DNA of 7,415 nucleotides. It comes from RGIG5327 sp045612485 (GTDB lineage: Bacteria; Verrucomicrobiota; Lentisphaeria; Victivallales; UBA1829). The stretch is from NCBI GenBank assembly GCA_045612485.1, contig JAZKZE010000156.1, positions 1 through 7,415 of the forward strand, in the 5' to 3' direction. The notes beneath the pieces were generated by a model. The model was given only the letters and a program-made list of their open reading frames with translations, did no database searches and was not told the origin of the DNA. Shown in pieces: positions 5,739 to 7,415 of the stretch; position 1 is the stretch's first letter; each line of letters opens with the position of its first letter. Position numbers and translations under genes: made by a program.

Positions 5739-6616
5739 ACAAAATCAAAACTGTATTCGGTTTCGATATGGAAACCGATATCGGCAGCTGGACTTCCGGC
5801 TACGAAGGGATGCAGCACGGTACTCCCGTCATTCTGGACATCCTGAAAAAACATGACATCAAAGCAACCTTCTTCTTCACGGCCGATGCCGCAGAAAAAA
5901 ATGCCAATATCGTGCAGATGGTAAAAGAAGCCGGCCATGAAATCGGCTGTCACACCCTTTTCCACGAAACCATCGGCGATCCTCTCTTTGAGATCCCCGG
6001 TATGATCCCCCTTCTTCCTGAAGAAGTGGAACACCGTATTGAAGTATGCACCCAGCGTGTGGAAAAGATCGCCGGAGTGCATCCCACCTCCTGGCGCTGT
6101 CCCCGTCTCTGGGGTTCCACAACAGTTGTGAATGCCCTGGAAAGACTGGGCTATACTTCTGATGCAACCTATCCCATGTACTTCTACCGTGAACGCCTCA
6201 CTCCCTATCATCCCTCCAAAGATGACTGGACAAAAGAAGGGGATATGAAGATCATCGAACTGCCCAACTTTGCCGACCTGTCCATGGATTCCAAAGATCA
6301 GTACGGCAGAGATATGGACCAGTGGCCTCTGTGGAGAACCGAATCTGCTGACGCAGTGATGGAACACGTGAAAGGCTATTGCTCCTTCTGTGAGAAAAAA
6401 GGTGTGGAACCCTTCCTGTGCTTCTACATGCACCCCTGGGAATTCTGGCCCATGCCTGAAGGACTCATCCACTCCGGCGAAGGTGCGGTACTTCCCGATC
6501 CCTTCATTGTGAAGAACTGCGGTCAGTATTCTGCGGAACAGTTTGACCGTCTGATCACGCTTCTCAAAGAAGCCGGAAGTGTATTCTCCACTGCCTCCGG
6601 CTGTCTGGAAGCATAA
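5735..6616 (+). CDS. NodB-type polysaccharide deacetylase family protein, cytosolic
   Basis: This is a metal-dependent carbohydrate-esterase-4-like hydrolase that would remove acyl or formyl groups from an amide on a sugar or related small molecule. The 293 residues show the NodB motifs in order: motif 1 GFDMETD (9-15, with Asp11, Glu13 and Asp15 in place of the usual FDDG), KATFFFTADAAE (43-54), motif 2 GHEIGCHTLFHE with metal ligands His73 and His77, motif 3 WRCPRLWGS with Arg121 (120-128), and motif 5 LCFYMHPWEF with His233. The absence of a signal peptide or membrane anchor argues against a cell-wall deacetylase and for a cytosolic substrate, as in PuuE-type members. AAGGAGA (5721-5727) lies 7 nt upstream, and ATG overlaps the previous stop by 4 nt. 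A bidirectional terminator follows. The fold and class are confident; the substrate is unknown. Confidence 0.87.
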   Translation: MNKIKTVFGFDMETDIGSWTSGYEGMQHGTPVILDILKKHDIKATFFFTADAAEKNANIVQMVKEAGHEIGCHTLFHETIGDPLFEIPGMIPLLPEEVEHRIEVCTQRVEKIAGVHPTSWRCPRLWGSTTVVNALERLGYTSDATYPMYFYRERLTPYHPSKDDWTKEGDMKIIELPNFADLSMDSKDQYGRDMDQWPLWRTESADAVMEHVKGYCSFCEKKGVEPFLCFYMHPWEFWPMPEGLIHSGEGAVLPDPFIVKNCGQYSAEQFDRLITLLKEAGSVFSTASGCLEA

Positions 6617-6668
6617 GAAGTCCTGAATATTTGCGGAATATATTTTATTCTGCATTTCAGTAAAAATC

Positions 6669-6705
6669 AAAACTGCTGTGTTCCATTGGTTCACAGCAGT
6701 TTTTT
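6669..6705 (+). terminator. Bidirectional Rho-independent terminator between convergent units
   Basis: AAAACTGCTGTG (6669-6680) pairs perfectly with CACAGCAGTTTT (6692-6703) around an 11-nt loop, and T6 runs from 6700 to 6705. It ends the aminotransferase operon about 50 nt past the deacetylase stop. On the minus strand the same hairpin is followed by TTTTGATTTTT, and it lies about 20 nt beyond the stop of the convergent small membrane protein gene, so it can serve both. Confidence 0.92.
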
Positions 6706-6726
6706 ATGGAATTGGTAAAATAACGT

Positions 6727-7029
6727 TTATTGGAATCCGGCTTTTTCCAATGCTTCTTCTGTACGGAATCCCTCGTAAGTAAGCGGTATTTGTTTTTGCA
6801 GACTTTCTATTTTCACAACCGCCTGTTCCGGATCTTTTCTGATCTCCCGATGGATCGCAGAAAGCAGAAGGAGTATGTCTTTACATTTTTTTTCATTGTA
6901 TTCAAATGCAATGGACATACGGTGAAGAGCCACGATTTCTCTGCTTAACAGCATAAAGGCAAAAGCAGTTGCAGCATTGGTCACGATTAAAAGAAGAATA
7001 ACAAGGTAGAATTTTTTTGATTTCAGCAT
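6727..7029 (-). CDS. Small single-pass membrane protein of unknown function
   Basis: The 100-residue product starts MLKSKKFYLVILLL. It has a positively charged N-terminus, one hydrophobic segment (about 7-27) and a charged, probably helical tail with heptad-like spacing of Leu/Ile (about 35-85) ending EEALEKAGFQ. The expected topology is N-terminus inside, with the tail in the periplasm or outside. I do not recognise a family. The start at 7029 is preferred over the in-frame ATG at 7065 because AAAGGGA (7035-7041) lies 5 nt before it and because the predicted promoter -10 overlaps the upstream ATG. It is monocistronic, convergent with the deacetylase gene and divergent from the frame starting at 7151. 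The hydrophobic region could also be an uncleaved signal anchor; the Ala-rich AATAFA stretch might permit cleavage. Confidence 0.68.
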   Translation of the reverse strand: MLKSKKFYLVILLLIVTNAATAFAFMLLSREIVALHRMSIAFEYNEKKCKDILLLLSAIHREIRKDPEQAVVKIESLQKQIPLTYEGFRTEEALEKAGFQ

Positions 7030-7055
7030 ACCCGTCCCTTTCTGTAAACGACATA

Positions 7056-7084
7056 AATATAACATAACAAAATTTGTTTTGCAA
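7056..7084 (-). promoter_or_regulatory. Predicted promoter of the small membrane protein gene
   Basis: On the minus strand TTGCAA (7084-7079) and TATATT (7061-7056) are separated by exactly 17 nt, matching the sigma-70 consensus at 4 of 6 and 5 of 6 positions. Transcription would start near 7049, about 20 nt upstream of the ATG at 7029 and downstream of the alternative ATG at 7065, which supports the shorter protein. Confidence 0.6.
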
Positions 7085-7100
7085 ACAGAAAAAACTGTTT
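7083..7100. promoter_or_regulatory. Dyad in the divergent promoter region, possible operator
   Basis: AAACAG (7083-7088) and CTGTTT (7095-7100) form a 6-bp inverted repeat separated by six A residues, next to the -35 of the minus-strand promoter and upstream of the frame starting at 7151. Its position between divergent genes would suit a repressor or activator site. It is short and A-rich enough to occur by chance. Confidence 0.25.
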
Positions 7101-7150
7101 TACATTATTTACTGTATCCGGAAAGTAAAAGAGGAAGGCAAAACCTGAAA

Positions 7151-7415
7151 ATGGATAGCTGTCTTCTTACGCAGTATGAATCTCCATCTGCTGCCGCCAT
7201 CCGGCAAAAAAAAGCCGCCCGAATGAGCGGCTGGAAATTCATGGTCACGGGTTCTTTTTCTGCCGTAAGAAATGAAATTCTGCTTCTTACTTACGGCAGC
7301 ATTGAAGATTATACTCTTTCCATACTCTTTGCCGAGGGGGACTTCCCTCCCGGCATCCTTCCCCGCAAAGGGGATTCCTTCACCGTGAAGGATAGAAAAC
7401 TTTATGTCATGGGGA
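7151..7415 (+). CDS. Partial hypothetical protein, runs off the right edge
   Basis: An open frame starts at ATG 7151 (MDSCLLTQYESPSAAAIRQK) and stays open for 88 codons to the window end, so the C-terminus is missing. GAGGAAGG (7131-7138) lies 12 nt upstream, a rather long spacing. The visible part has an Ala/Lys/Arg-rich start and then a mixed beta-like stretch (SFSAVRNEILLLTYGS, LSILFAEGDFPPG, GDSFTVKDRKLYVMG). There is no signal peptide, and I recognise no family. In-frame ATGs at 7223 and 7241 are alternative starts; the latter would put a terminator-like hairpin (7206-7232) outside the gene. Codon use in the first 25 codons (CCA, CGA, CGG) differs from the C-rich neighbours, which also leaves the start uncertain. 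An open frame on the opposite strand covers the same span, but no start or ribosome-binding site is visible for it in the window. Confidence 0.5.
   Translation, partial: MDSCLLTQYESPSAAAIRQKKAARMSGWKFMVTGSFSAVRNEILLLTYGSIEDYTLSILFAEGDFPPGILPRKGDSFTVKDRKLYVMG
7206..7232 (-). terminator. Terminator-like hairpin facing minus-strand transcription
   Basis: Read on the minus strand, AGCCGCTC (7232-7225) pairs with GGGCGGCT (7220-7213) around an ATTC loop and is followed by a T8 run (7213-7206, the first T lying in the stem). One pair is a G-U wobble that exists only in minus-strand RNA; in plus-strand RNA it is a C-A mismatch. This suggests selection for minus-strand function. The plus-strand frame at 7151 runs through it, which is odd for a functional terminator unless the gene starts downstream or the element stops antisense transcription. 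Confidence 0.6.
7260..7299. repeat. Perfect 10-bp inverted repeat inside the right-edge reading frame
   Basis: CTGCCGTAAG (7260-7269) and CTTACGGCAG (7290-7299) are perfect reverse complements, 20 nt apart. An alternative inner pairing, TAAGAA (7266-7271) with TTCTTA (7284-7289), overlaps them. It follows the terminator-like hairpin by 27 nt. A tighter dyad, CCTTCAC-C-GTGAAGG, lies at 7377-7391. The function is unknown; an mRNA structure or a binding site is possible. Confidence 0.45.

Noticed and set aside
5660..6694. Minus-strand 344-residue frame opposite the deacetylase
   Set aside because: It covers the conserved NodB motifs in antisense and crosses the bidirectional terminator; no domain is recognisable.
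7030..7065. 12-residue extension of the small membrane protein to ATG 7065
   Set aside because: The predicted -10 box overlaps that ATG, no ribosome-binding site precedes it, and AAAGGGA sits 5 nt before the ATG at 7029.
1..7415. CRISPR array, tRNA, rRNA, insertion sequence or attachment site
   Set aside because: I saw no spaced direct repeats, cloverleaf with CCA-type end, rRNA signature, transposase or target-site duplication; the inverted repeats present are better explained as terminators or palindromes.

Overview
The window is a compact bacterial chromosomal segment, mostly housekeeping genes. It appears to come from a diderm (Gram-negative) organism because it encodes a Pal/OmpA-type peptidoglycan-binding lipoprotein. 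Coding sequence is of intermediate GC with frequent C-ending codons, while the gaps between genes are very AT-rich. The Pal architecture and the relative of the DUF6786 family would fit a member of the PVC/Lentisphaerota group or a Bacteroidota-like gut bacterium. This placement is inference and weak.

Layout from left to right: (1) Positions 1-204 hold no gene but carry a series of stem-loops: a 16-bp hairpin, a composite 10+7-bp palindrome that looks like a dispersed repeat unit, and the intrinsic terminator of fabH. (2) Positions 205-2581, minus strand, hold rpmF-plsX-fabH, the classical pairing of ribosomal protein L32 with phospholipid and fatty-acid initiation genes. A plausible promoter lies upstream of rpmF. 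(3) Positions 2756-3482, minus strand, hold a monocistronic pal-like gene with its own terminator. (4) Positions 3659-6616, plus strand, form a tight three-gene operon diverging from pal: a branched-chain aminotransferase, an uncharacterised protein resembling DUF6786 (mutarotase-like fold), and a NodB-type deacetylase without signal peptide. The junctions are a 1-nt gap and a 4-nt overlap, and the operon is preceded by a TTGACA promoter and followed by a bidirectional terminator. (5) Positions 6727-7029, minus strand, encode a roughly 100-residue single-pass membrane protein with a good promoter. (6) From 7151 a plus-strand reading frame runs off the right edge; it carries an unexpected minus-strand terminator-like hairpin near its 5' end.

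How the genes work together: RpmF-PlsX-FabH couples ribosome supply to the start of fatty acid and phosphatidate synthesis. Pal ties the outer membrane to peptidoglycan. The most interesting unit is the aminotransferase / DUF6786-like / deacetylase operon. Its two downstream products look cytosolic and carbohydrate-related, yet they are translationally coupled to an amino-acid aminotransferase. I found no CRISPR array, insertion sequence, tRNA or rRNA.
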